Source of the DNA: Stigmatella aurantiaca
GTDB taxonomy: Bacteria; Myxococcota; Myxococcia; Myxococcales; Myxococcaceae
DNA: 64,000 nt
Direction: 5' to 3'
Assembly (NCBI RefSeq): GCF_900109545.1
Contig: NZ_FOAP01000012.1
Location: 1 to 64,000, forward strand
Made by a program: the position numbers and the translations under genes. The notes beneath the pieces were generated by a model. That model was not told the DNA's origin. It worked only from the letters and a program-made list of their open reading frames with translations, and did no database searches. Shown piece by piece: positions 45,990 through 55,500 of this stretch. Each line of letters begins with the position of its first letter. Positions within the stretch are counted from its first letter, which is position 1.

Positions 45990-46820
45990 ATGAAGTCACT
46001 GTTTCATCCCGTGATGCTCGTGGCCGCGGTCTCGTTGACGGCCGCTGGCTGCCAGAAGGTCGAGAAGATCGACGTCAAGCCCGCGCAGGTCTCACTCTCT
46101 TCCGCCGGGCAGAAGGAGGCCCTGAAGGCCCGCGCGCTCACCGCCGACGGCAAGCCCGTCGAGGACTCCAAGTTCGAGTACGCCTCCAGCGACGGGAAGG
46201 TGGCCCAGGTCGACCCCTCGGGCACCGTGACCGCGGGCAAGAGCGGCTCGGCGTCCATCACCGTGAAGAGCGGGGAGAAGAGCGCCACCGTGCCCGTCAC
46301 CGTGAGCATCCCCGCCAGCATCGCCGTGAAGGGCGCGCCCCTGTCCCTCACGGGGCTGGACACCACGGCCGCCGTGGACAGCCAGGTGCTGGACGACGCG
46401 GGCCAGCCCGTGAAGGACGCCCCGGTGGCGTTCACCAGCGCCGACCCCGCCATCGTCGAGGTCCAGGGCAACCAGCTCGTCGCCAAGGGCGTGGGCACCA
46501 CGTCCGTGACGGCCACCTCCGGTGAGCTCAAGCAGGCGTTCGAGGTCGTCGTGGCCCTGCCGGAGATCTCCGCCGTCGCCCTCGAGACGGTCCCCGCCAC
46601 CCTGAAGGTCGGCGAGACGGCCACCCTGGCCGCCGTGGCCAAGGGCACCGACGGCGCCGCCATCAAGGGCGTCAGCTTCTCGTTCACCTCCAGCGACGAG
46701 AAGATCGCCACCGTGGATGCCACCGGCAACGTGAAGGCCGTCAAGCCCGGCTCCGCCACCATCACCGCGGCGGGCGCGGGCAAGACCACCGAGGCGAAGC
46801 TCACCATCAAGAAGAAGTAG
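45990..46820 (+). CDS. lipoprotein with bacterial Ig-like (Big_2) domains
   Basis: 276 residues from ATG 45990 (AGGAG upstream). Lipoprotein signal with lipobox AAGC. Three Ig-like domains (about 28-105, 108-190, 195-276) each carry the Big_2 motif (A)xVDxxGxVxAxxxGxAxIT (for example VAQVDPSGTVTAGKSGSASI and TVDATGNVKAVKPGSATITA). Surface or periplasmic adhesion/structural role by family; no ligand is known. Confidence 0.88.
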   Translation: MKSLFHPVMLVAAVSLTAAGCQKVEKIDVKPAQVSLSSAGQKEALKARALTADGKPVEDSKFEYASSDGKVAQVDPSGTVTAGKSGSASITVKSGEKSATVPVTVSIPASIAVKGAPLSLTGLDTTAAVDSQVLDDAGQPVKDAPVAFTSADPAIVEVQGNQLVAKGVGTTSVTATSGELKQAFEVVVALPEISAVALETVPATLKVGETATLAAVAKGTDGAAIKGVSFSFTSSDEKIATVDATGNVKAVKPGSATITAAGAGKTTEAKLTIKKK

Positions 46821-46839
46821 GGAGCCCCGCGGGCGGCGG

Positions 46840-47043
46840 CTACTCGCCGAACACCTTGCGGAAGAAGCGGATGATCGACCGGGAGATGGGCGTGGCCACC
46901 GCCCGGACCGACTCATTCGTGTCCAGCACCACCTTGGGCTTGCGGTCCGGGTCGATGGAGAAGGTGCTGAACTCGTCATCTCCCTGGAGCGCCGTGTAGA
47001 CCTTGTCCGCACGGCTCTTGGGGGGCGGTTTGGGATGCGACAT
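46840..47043 (-). CDS. small conserved-looking protein, unknown function
   Basis: 67 residues, no signal peptide. It starts MSHPKPPPKSRADKVYTAL and ends in a basic amphipathic segment (ISRSIIRFFRKVFGE) that may touch membranes. It has no motif I recognise. It lies between the Big_2 lipoprotein (convergent) and the M28 peptidase, with 33 bases to the latter. Confidence 0.65.
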   Translation of the reverse strand: MSHPKPPPKSRADKVYTALQGDDEFSTFSIDPDRKPKVVLDTNESVRAVATPISRSIIRFFRKVFGE

Positions 47044-47076
47044 GGCCTGGAGCCTACCTCAACCGCCCTCCTCCCA

Positions 47077-49851
47077 CTACCGGGGCCGCTTGCTCTCCTG
47101 GAAGGTCACCGGCAGGGGCACTTCCTTGCCGTCGCGGAGGACCACCGCCGTCACCGTCTCGCCCGGCTTGGCGCTGTTGAGCACGTACATCAGGTCCTCC
47201 ACGCTGCCCACCGCGTGCGTGCCGAGCTTCACGAGGATGTCCCCCCGCTTCAGGCCCGCCTGTTCCGCGGCGCCCCCGGCGCGCACCCCCGCGAGCAGCA
47301 TGCCCTTCTGCCCGTTCGGCGGCCCCGCGTAGTCCGGCACCGTGCCGAGCGAGGCGTTGAAGCTGCGCATGTCCCCCTGCGGCGCCGGCGAGGGCAGCTT
47401 CCGATAGGTCAGCGCGGGGCGCTCGCCCAGCCCCCGGGCGATGGCGGCCGTGATGTCCGCGACCCGGGAGATGCCGGCCACGTTCAGCGCCTGCACCGTG
47501 TCCGAGGGCTTGTGGTAGTCCGAGTGCGTCCCGGTGAAGAAGTGCAGCACCGGCACGCCCGCCGCGTAGAACGGGGAGTGGTCGCTCGGGCCGTAGCCGT
47601 CCCCGCCCGTGGTGCACTGCACCCGGGCCTGCTCGCAGGCGGCGGCGACGAGCGGCTTCCACTCCTCGGCCGACTCCGCCCCCAGCACCGAGAGCGTGTT
47701 GCCGCGCAGCCGGCCCACCATGTCCAGGTTCAGCATCGCGGCCACGTCCTTCATCCCCGCCTCCCCCCGCGCGCGCGTGAAGTACGAGGAGCCCAGCACC
47801 CCCGACTCCTCCCCGGAGAAGGCGAGGAAGAGTACGTCCCGGCGCAGCTCCGCGCGCTTCTCCGTCAGCTGCCGGGCGATCTCCAGCAGCGCCGCCACGC
47901 CCGAGGCGTTGTCATCGGCCCCCACGTGCGGCTCGCGCTTGTCCGGGGCCAGGGAGTTCCGTCCACCGAGCCCCAAATGGTCGTAGTGGGCGCCGATCAC
48001 CACCACTCCGGGCTGCTTGCCCTCCCCTGCTTCCAGCAACCCCGCCACGTTGAAGGTCTGCTGCGTCTCGCGCTCGAGCTGCACCTCCAGGCGCGCCTCC
48101 ACGCGCTTGCCCCCGCTCAGCCGGGCCATGAGCGGCTCCAGGGCCGAGCGCTTCACGACGATGACGGGGATGCCCGCGTCGCCCGGTCCCTCGATGGAGG
48201 GGGACGGCAGGGCGGCCTCGGTGGGCATCGCCCAGTCCTTCGGCTGCGGCGAGGGGGCCACCGGCCAGTCCACCACCACGAGCGCCTTGGCCCCCTTCTC
48301 CCGCGCCACCCACGTCTTGTGCCGCAGGTCGCCGGAGCGGCGCTGCTTCTCCGTCTCGGCGAACTCCGGGCTGTCCGGGACGAAGCGGCGCACCACGGCG
48401 ATCTTCCCCTTCACGTCGAGCTTCGCGTAGTCGTCCACCTTCAGCGAGGGCTCGGCGATGCCATAGCCTGCCAGCACCAGCGGTCCCTGCACCGCCCCCT
48501 GCGCCGAGAAGCCCAGCACCGTGTACGCGTCCGCCGGGAGCGCCGTGCCGCCCAGGGACACCTGGGTCTTCGGGCCCGGCTTCGCCGAGACCGTCACCGG
48601 GAACGCCTGGCGGAAGGTGCCGCCGTCACCGGCCGGCTTCAGGCCCAGGTCCCCGAAGCGCTTCTCGATGTAGGCCCCCGAGGCCTCCAGGCCCTTCGTG
48701 CCGATGCCCCGGCCCTCCTGCTCCGGGGCCGCGAGGAAGGCGGCGTCCTTCGCCACCTGGTCCGCGGGGGTGGGGACGGCCGCCACCGGCTTGACGTCCT
48801 CCACCCAGCGCGCCAGGAACACGTTGGTGTCCCCCTTGCCCGGCTCCGTGGCCCGGTTGCTGGAGAACGCCAGCCACTTGCCGTCCGGCGAGAACATGGG
48901 GAAGCCGTCGAAGCCCGGCGCGGTGGTGATGCGCTCCAGGTTCGAGCCGTCCACGTTCACCGCCCAGATGTCGAACTCGCGGCCCTTCGGGTCCCCGTAG
49001 TTCGTCGAGAAGAGGATGCGCTGGCCGTTGGGGTGGAAGAACGGGGCGAACGAGGCCGCGTTGAGATAGGTGATCTGCCTGGCCTCCGAGCCGTCCGCGT
49101 TGGCCACGAACAGCTCCAGCTTCGAGGGCCGCACCAGCCCCCGGGCGAGCAGCCCCTGGTAGTCCTCCAGTTCCTTGCCGGGCTTCGGGCGTGAGGCGCG
49201 CCAGACGATCTTCGAGCAGTCCGCGCTGAAGAACGCACCGCCGTCATAGCCGGGGGCGTCCGTCAACCGGCGCACGTTCCCCCCGTCCTTGTCCATGCGG
49301 TACAGGTCGATGTCCCCGTCCCGGGTGGAGGTGAAGAGGATGGAGCCATCCTTGCCGCAGACGGTGCCCTCCGCGTCGTACCCGGGCGTCTCCGTCAGCC
49401 GCGTCACCCCGCTGCCATCCACGTTCGACTTGAAGATGTCGTAGCTGTCGTAGAGCGCCCACACGTAGCCCATGGAGCGGTCCGGCTTGGGCGGGCACGC
49501 CTCGCCCCCCAGGTGCGTGGAGGCGTAGATGAGCTCCTGGTCCCCCGGCAAGAAGTGGGCGCACGTGGTGGCGCCCTTTCCGCTGGAGACCTGGGCCTCG
49601 GAGAAGGGGTCCACCGTCATCCGGAAGATGCGGTCACACCCCATGTCCCCCCGGTTCGCCTGGAACGAGAGGTGCTTCCCGTCGAAGGACCAGTAGGCCT
49701 CGGCGTTCTCCCCGCCGAAGGTGAGCTGGCGCAGGTCCGCCAGGTGGACTTCCTCCGGCCGCAGGGCCGCCGCGGGGGCGCCCGTCGCGGGGCCTGGGGT
49801 GGAGGGGGTGGCACAGGAGATCAGGGCAAGCAGGGGCAGGGAACGCTTCAT
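47077..49851 (-). CDS. M28-type peptidase lipoprotein with WD40/TolB-like propeller and PDZ domain
   Basis: 924 residues. The lipoprotein signal has lipobox LISC. Residues about 35-330 are beta-propeller repeats of the PD40/TolB type (FSPDGKWLAFSSNR, FHPNGQRILFSTNYG). The middle shows a PA-like insert and an M28 zinc peptidase: HYDHLG, GADDNASGVAALLE, FSGEESGVLGS and DHSPFYAAGVPV supply the metal ligands and Glu bases. A C-terminal PDZ domain (about 840-910) is present. It is probably a periplasmic or surface aminopeptidase that processes peptides, plausible for a predator. Confidence 0.9.
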   Translation of the reverse strand: MKRSLPLLALISCATPSTPGPATGAPAAALRPEEVHLADLRQLTFGGENAEAYWSFDGKHLSFQANRGDMGCDRIFRMTVDPFSEAQVSSGKGATTCAHFLPGDQELIYASTHLGGEACPPKPDRSMGYVWALYDSYDIFKSNVDGSGVTRLTETPGYDAEGTVCGKDGSILFTSTRDGDIDLYRMDKDGGNVRRLTDAPGYDGGAFFSADCSKIVWRASRPKPGKELEDYQGLLARGLVRPSKLELFVANADGSEARQITYLNAASFAPFFHPNGQRILFSTNYGDPKGREFDIWAVNVDGSNLERITTAPGFDGFPMFSPDGKWLAFSSNRATEPGKGDTNVFLARWVEDVKPVAAVPTPADQVAKDAAFLAAPEQEGRGIGTKGLEASGAYIEKRFGDLGLKPAGDGGTFRQAFPVTVSAKPGPKTQVSLGGTALPADAYTVLGFSAQGAVQGPLVLAGYGIAEPSLKVDDYAKLDVKGKIAVVRRFVPDSPEFAETEKQRRSGDLRHKTWVAREKGAKALVVVDWPVAPSPQPKDWAMPTEAALPSPSIEGPGDAGIPVIVVKRSALEPLMARLSGGKRVEARLEVQLERETQQTFNVAGLLEAGEGKQPGVVVIGAHYDHLGLGGRNSLAPDKREPHVGADDNASGVAALLEIARQLTEKRAELRRDVLFLAFSGEESGVLGSSYFTRARGEAGMKDVAAMLNLDMVGRLRGNTLSVLGAESAEEWKPLVAAACEQARVQCTTGGDGYGPSDHSPFYAAGVPVLHFFTGTHSDYHKPSDTVQALNVAGISRVADITAAIARGLGERPALTYRKLPSPAPQGDMRSFNASLGTVPDYAGPPNGQKGMLLAGVRAGGAAEQAGLKRGDILVKLGTHAVGSVEDLMYVLNSAKPGETVTAVVLRDGKEVPLPVTFQESKRPR

Positions 49852-49905
49852 GGCGGGCCGACCATGGCACCGCCTCCCGGGCCTCTCAACGCTCTTTGCT
49901 CGCTG

Positions 49906-50121
49906 TTACCTGCGCTTATGGCCCCCGCCGCCGAACAGCACCAGCAGAATTCCACCGGCCAGCGCCGCGCCCCCACCGGCCAGGTACAGCGTGGTCCGCT
50001 CCGTGTAGCCGCCGGTGAGCAGTTCGCTGGCGCGCTCGGTGAGCGAGTCCTTCGCCTTCAATCCCATCCACAGCACCACTGCCCCCGCGACGGCGAGCAT
50101 CACTCCCACGAGCCGGGCCAC
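49906..50121 (-). CDS. small two-helix membrane protein (DUF3185-like)
   Basis: 71 residues from a GTG at 50121 with AAGGAGGGG directly upstream. Two hydrophobic helices (about 3-20, 46-63) flank a short charged loop with the DSLTERASELLTGGYTERT segment, and the tail is Gly- and Lys/Arg-rich. This pattern resembles the DUF3185 family of small inner-membrane proteins. Function unknown. It diverges from the Nudix gene. Confidence 0.7.
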   Translation of the reverse strand: MARLVGVMLAVAGAVVLWMGLKAKDSLTERASELLTGGYTERTTLYLAGGGAALAGGILLVLFGGGGHKRR

Positions 50122-50176
50122 AGCCCCTCCTTCTTCGAGTTGGTGCCGCAAACTACCCCATCCCGGCGGATCCGGT

Positions 50177-50677
50177 ATGCAGCGCGCCATGCCCTACACC
50201 CCCATCATCGGCACGCTCGGCTATGTCCTGTCCCCCGACGGGAGCCGGGTGTTGCTCATCCACCGCAATGCCCGCCCCCAGGATGCGCACCTCGGCAAGT
50301 ACAACGGCCTGGGCGGGAAAATGCAGCCGGACGAGGATGTGGTGTCCTGCATGCGCCGGGAGATCCGCGAGGAGGCCGCCCTCGAGTGTGTGGATCTGCG
50401 GCTGCGGGGGACGATCAGCTGGCCCGGGTTCGGCCCCAAGGGCGAGGATTGGCTGGGGTTTGTCTTCCTGATCGACCGGTTCACCGGCACCCCGCTGGAG
50501 CGCAACCCCGAGGGGGAGCTGTCCTGGGTGCCTGTTCAGGACATCCTGAAACTGCCCCTGTGGGATGGGGACCGGCACTTTCTTCCCCTGGTTTTCGATA
50601 ATGATCCACGGGCTTTCCATGGGGTCATGCCCTACGCCCAGGGCCGCGCGGTGAGCTGGTCCTATGCCCGAATTTGA
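50177..50677 (+). CDS. Nudix hydrolase
   Basis: 166 residues from ATG 50177 (ATG 50189 is an alternative). The Nudix box is intact: GGKMQPDEDVVSCMRREIRE followed by EAAL, i.e. the GX5EX7REUXEE core for Mg-dependent pyrophosphate cleavage. MutT/8-oxo-dGTPase-like relatives and ADP-ribose or NADH pyrophosphatases are all possible; nothing in the short sequence fixes the substrate. Confidence 0.9.
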   Translation: MQRAMPYTPIIGTLGYVLSPDGSRVLLIHRNARPQDAHLGKYNGLGGKMQPDEDVVSCMRREIREEAALECVDLRLRGTISWPGFGPKGEDWLGFVFLIDRFTGTPLERNPEGELSWVPVQDILKLPLWDGDRHFLPLVFDNDPRAFHGVMPYAQGRAVSWSYARI

Positions 50678-50754
50678 GAAGTGAACCAGAGATCACCTAC
50701 TCTGAGTGGAAGCACTGCCGTGAGACACTGCCCTTAACTGCCATCGAGCCCTCA

Positions 50755-51252
50755 ATGCCCAAGAAGCCCGAAGCCAAGATCCAAAAGACCTCCTCCGCCC
50801 GCCCGGTGAAGCGCACGCCGGCCCGTACCGCGAAGGCCGCCAAGTCCGCCGCCCCGAAGGCCGCCGCCAAGAGCAGCCCCAAGGCGAGCCCGGCACGTGC
50901 TGGCACCAAGGCTCCGCGGGCTCAGTCCTCCCAGGCCGTGACGCAGCTGGTCGACGCGCTCAAGGGCCACCCCCAGCAGAAGGATCTCGTCACCGCCGGG
51001 CAGCAGCAGAAGGATCAGCTCCTGCGCTCGCTCATCCCGCTCTACCTGGCGCGCGCCCTCAACCTGGAGGTGACGTCCGGCACCACCTCGCGCTTCTGGG
51101 GCACCTTCGGCGTCAGCTACGCCGCCCCCAACGCCGCCAAGGCGCTGCGCATGAACACCGGCTATGCCCAGGAGACGCGCAAGGGCAAGGCCATCACCTC
51201 CAAGGGCGTGCGCTACGTCGAGCAGGCCCTCAAGCAGATCCGGCCGAACTGA
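50755..51252 (+). CDS. basic protein with histone H1-like N-terminal tail
   Basis: 165 residues from ATG 50755. The first 55 are Lys/Ala/Pro-rich (KRTPARTAKAAKSAAPKAAA), like bacterial histone H1-type tails. The remainder (about 60-165) is a conserved-looking globular part (GTTSRFWGTFGVSYAAPNAA). DNA association is a reasonable guess from charge; no known DNA-binding fold is recognised. A GC-rich hairpin follows the stop. Confidence 0.75.
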   Translation: MPKKPEAKIQKTSSARPVKRTPARTAKAAKSAAPKAAAKSSPKASPARAGTKAPRAQSSQAVTQLVDALKGHPQQKDLVTAGQQQKDQLLRSLIPLYLARALNLEVTSGTTSRFWGTFGVSYAAPNAAKALRMNTGYAQETRKGKAITSKGVRYVEQALKQIRPN

Positions 51253-51269
51253 AGTCCGCCTCCCGGGTG

Positions 51270-51295
51270 GCCGCCTCCCGTACTCCGGGGGCGGC
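51270..51295 (+). terminator. possible terminator after the basic-protein gene
   Basis: GCCGCC...GGCGGC with inner CCCG/CGGG pairing forms a GC-rich hairpin 17 bases after the stop and just before the convergent oxidoreductase gene. No T-run follows. Confidence 0.4.
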
Positions 51296-51309
51296 TTGCC
51301 AGGAACGCG

Positions 51310-52350
51310 TCAGGCCAGTGAGACGCGCCGGCCCTCGCTGGCGCTGCGCTGGGCCGCTTCGATGACGCGGATCACCTCCGCGGCGCTCTCCGCCGTCACA
51401 GGCACGGGCCCCTGGCCCGCGATGGCGGCGGCCAGCTGGCCATAGAACCGTCCGTAGCTTCCCGGCGCCGTGGGCACGCTTCCGCCCTGGCTCAAGCGGC
51501 CGTGCCGCTCCGGGGGCTCCACGCCCCAGCCCGGGGCGCCCGGCAGCAGGCCCGCCTTGAGCTGCTCCTCCTGGGGATCCAGCCCGTATTTGACGAAGGC
51601 ATCCGCCTCGCCGTGCAGCACGAAGCGCGGCCAGGGCTCGTGCACCACCGAGCCCGAGCGCAGGATGACGCGCAGCTCGCCGTAGCGCAGCAGCAGGTGG
51701 AACCAGTCCACGGCCTGGGCGCCGGGGCGCTGCAGGCCCAGGTCCGCCATCACCGACTCGGGCAGGCCGAACAGTTGCAGGGCCTGATCAATCAGGTGGG
51801 CGCCGAGATCCCACAGCAGCCCCCCTCCCGGCACCGCCTCCTCCTTCCAGCGCTTCTTCACCTGGGGGCGCAGGCGGTCGAAGTGGCTCTCGAAGCTGTA
51901 CAGCGTGCCAAGCCGCCCCTGCGCCAGGAGCTGGCTCACGGTGAGGAAGTCCCCGTCCCAGCGCCGGTTGTGGAAAACAGCCAGGCACAGGCCGCGCTCC
52001 CGGGCCAGGGCGCCCAGCTGGAGCGCCTCACCCGAGTCCAGGGTGAAGGGTTTTTCCACCACCACGTGCTTGCCGGCCTGGAGCGCCCGCCGCGCCAGCT
52101 CCGCGTGGCTGTCATTGGGCGAGGTGACGATGGCGACCTCCAGGGTGGGGTCCGTCAGCAGCGCGTCCACGGACAGCACCCGGGCCGAGGGCCAGTCCCG
52201 GGCCACCGCCTCGGCGTTCCGGGTGGAGACCGCATCCAGGACGAAGGCGGGCTCGGCCGCGAGCAGCCGGGCGTGGAACGTGGCACCGGACAGGCCGTAG
52301 CCAATGAGGCCCACGCGCAGGGGTTTTCGAGGAGAAGGAAGGTCCGCCAT
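51310..52350 (-). CDS. Gfo/Idh/MocA-family oxidoreductase
   Basis: 346 residues from ATG 52350. The N-terminal Rossmann motif is VGLIGYGLSGATFHARLL; the conserved EKP of this family is kept as VVVEKPFTLD, followed by the AVFHNRRWDGDF and DLGAHLIDQAL segments (catalytic His). It reduces or oxidises a sugar or cyclitol with NAD(P). Substrate unknown. It diverges from the giant TPR gene about 180 bases away. Confidence 0.9.
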   Translation of the reverse strand: MADLPSPRKPLRVGLIGYGLSGATFHARLLAAEPAFVLDAVSTRNAEAVARDWPSARVLSVDALLTDPTLEVAIVTSPNDSHAELARRALQAGKHVVVEKPFTLDSGEALQLGALARERGLCLAVFHNRRWDGDFLTVSQLLAQGRLGTLYSFESHFDRLRPQVKKRWKEEAVPGGGLLWDLGAHLIDQALQLFGLPESVMADLGLQRPGAQAVDWFHLLLRYGELRVILRSGSVVHEPWPRFVLHGEADAFVKYGLDPQEEQLKAGLLPGAPGWGVEPPERHGRLSQGGSVPTAPGSYGRFYGQLAAAIAGQGPVPVTAESAAEVIRVIEAAQRSASEGRRVSLA

Positions 52351-52534
52351 GGGGCCCGACCGTAGCGTGGGGCGGGCGCCATCCCAAGCCCTCGCTTGCT
52401 TGTCTCCAGGGGGTTCAGACACTCATTTCATCAAGGAAGTCGGGAACTTGAGGGGTTGGCTGGCCGCATGTTACGACCCCCAGGCCGGGGGCCCCCGAGG
52501 CCCCGCATTTTTCACTGCCGGAGCCTGCTTCCCG

Positions 52535-55500
52535 ATGAGCGAGCCGACTGATCTCACGAAGACCTCGTCCTTCGTCTCCCCCCCCGTGCCGCCCGCGAAG
52601 CCCGCGACCGAGGTGCTCGCCCAGAACCTGGGAACCTTGCCTCCCGTGACGGCCGAGGAGGAGGCCCGGGAGCGCGTCGCCGCGCTGGACCGGGAGGCCC
52701 GCGCCCTGAGCGCCACCGAGCCGCAGCAGGCCGCCCTGCTCTTCCATGAGCTGGGCCTCATCTGGGAGGAGACGCTCAAGAACCCGCGCAACGCCGCCGT
52801 CGCCTTCCAGGCCGCCTACAAACTGGCGCCGAAGTTCCTGGTGAACATCCGCGCCGCGCGCCGCCTCTTCGCGGATGTGGGCAACTGGCAGATGGTGCTC
52901 CAGCTCCTGGACGCGGAGCTCAACGGCACGGACGAGCCCCGCCAGAAGGCCGCGCTGCTCTTCGAGAAGGCCACCATCCTGGAAGAGCGCCTGTCCCGCG
53001 AGGCCGATGCCAAGGCCACCTGGCAGCAGTGCCTGGAGCTGAAGCCCACGGAGGTGGCGCTGCTCACCCAGCTCGAGGCGCACTACGCGGCCCGCAACGA
53101 CTCCGAGGCCCTGGTGGAGGTGTACCGGCTGCTCTCCGCCGCCCTGGAGACGCCCGCGCTGCGCGCCCACTACCTCACCTCCGCCGGCCTGGTGCTGGAG
53201 GAGCGCCTCAATCAGCCCGAGGCCGCCGCGGCCTGCTTCCGCGAGGCCTTCACCCTGGACCGCTCGGACCTGCTGCTGCTCGCCTCGCTCAAGCGCGTGG
53301 CCGAGCGCGAGGGCCGCACCGACGAGATGCTGGCCGCCCTGGCCTCCGAGGCCCACCTGCTGGGCACCCAGGCCACCCCCGCGTACCTCCAGATCGCCAA
53401 AATCTACGAGCGCCTGGGCCGCAAGGACGACGCCCTCGCCGCGCTGCTGGCCGCCCGCCGCGTGACGCCCCAGGAGCCGCTCGTCCTGTCGGAGCTGGCC
53501 GGCATCTACGAGACCCAGGGCCGCTACGAGGAGCTGGCCGACGTGCTGCTCTCGTGGGTGGGCTCCATCAACGACGAGAGCGAGCTGGTGGCCATCAACC
53601 TGCGCCTGGCGGCCCTCTACGAGGAGGACCTCAAGCGGGAGCTGGATGCCATCGCCCGCTACCAGGCCATCCTCGCGCGCATCCCCGGCCACGCCTCGGC
53701 GCTCGCGGGCATGGGCAAGCTCTACCACCGGCTCCAGAACTGGGAGGGGCTCGTCTCCGTGTTCGACGCGGAGATCGCCGCCGGCGATGAGCCCAAGCAG
53801 AAGGCCGCCCGCATGTACAAGGCGGCCGAGGTCCTGGAGGAGCGGCTGGGCCGCCAGGAAGACGCCATCACCCGCTACAACGCCTGTCTCCAGCTCCAGC
53901 CGGGCTACCTGCCCGCGCAGAAGGCGCTGGCCCGCCTCTACGAGCGCCAGGGCCGCTTCGCCGAGCTGGTGGCCATGTACGAGCAGGATCTGCTCCAGAC
54001 GGCCGACCGCGATCAGCTCATCACCACCCTCAACAAGATGGCGGGCATCTACGAGGACCGCCTGAGCGATCTGGCCCACGCCATCGATTGCATGAAGCGC
54101 ATCCTGGATCTCGCCTCGGATCACCTGCCCACCCTCCGCAACCTGTCGCGCCTCCACGAGCGCGCCGGGCAGTACCGCGAGCTCATCGAGACCCAGGAGC
54201 TGGAGGCCTCCTTCGCGGGCGACACCAAGCAGGTGCTCTCGCTCTACCACCGCAACGCGGAGATTCTCGACGAGCACCTGAAGGACCGCCCCGGCGCCAT
54301 CACCGTCTACGAGCGCGTGCTCGCGCTGTCCCCCTCGTACCTGCCCGCGCTCAAGGCGCTGGGGCGGCTGTACGCGCAGGAGGGCCGCTGGAACGAGCTC
54401 ATCAAGATGTACCGGGCCGAGGCGGAGATCGCCTCCTCCACCGAGCAGGCCTCCACGCTCATCTACAAGATCGGTGAGCTGTACGAGCACCGGCTCAAGA
54501 GCGAGAACGAGGCCATCGCCTCGTACCAGGAGGCGCTGACGCTGGCGCCCAGCTACTTCCCCGCCCTGCGCGCCCTGGCCCGCATCTACCGGACCCAGAA
54601 CGCCTGGGAGAGCCTCATCGAGGTGCTGCGCTCCGAGGCCGCCAACCGCATCGACCCGGCCGAGCGCGCCAACGCCCTGTTCCAGGCCGCCGCCATCTGG
54701 GAGGACCAGCTCCAGCGGCCGGGGCTCGCCATCGAGGGCTACCAGGAGGTGCTGCGCGTGGCCCCCAGCCACGCCGCCTCCCTGCGCGCCCTGGAGCGCC
54801 TGTACGTCACCCAGGACAACACCAAGGAGCTGGTGGCCATCCTCGACCGGGAGACCCAGGTGGGCCACTCGCCCGGGGCCAAGGTCGCCGCCTACCTCAA
54901 GCTGGCGCGCCTCTACATGGACCGCTTCCAGGAGCCCACCCGCGCCGCCCAGTGCTGCGAGGCCGTGCTCCAGCTCGAGCCGGGCCAGCTCTCCGCCCTG
55001 AAGATGCTGGAGCGCATCCGCTCCGGGGACCGCGCCCGCCGCGCCGAGCTGCGCGCCCGCCTCGCCGAGCGCGTCACCGACACGCGCCTGCGCACCGCGC
55101 TGCGCCTGTCGGCCGCCGTGGACCAGGACCAGACGCTCTCCGAGAGCACCCTGGACGAGTACAAGCTGGCCTTCCAGGAGGACCCCGCCGACGTGCGCGT
55201 GAGCTTCGCCCTGGAGCGCGCCATGCGCCAGGCCGGGGACGCCTCGGGCCTGGCGTGGCTGTACGCCCGCCGCCTGGAGGCGGTGACGGACCCCTACGAG
55301 CGCGTGGAGCTCCTCCTGCGCGCCGCCGACGTGGCCGAGACCAAGCTGGGAGACCTGGAGCGCGCCGCCCAGCTCTACCAGTCCATCCTGGACGGCCAGC
55401 CCACGTGCCTGCCCGCCCTCATGGGCGCGCGCCGCGTGCAGCTCAAGCAGGGCAACCCCGCCGCCGCCCGCGCCAGCCTGGAGGCCGAGGCCCGCGCCAG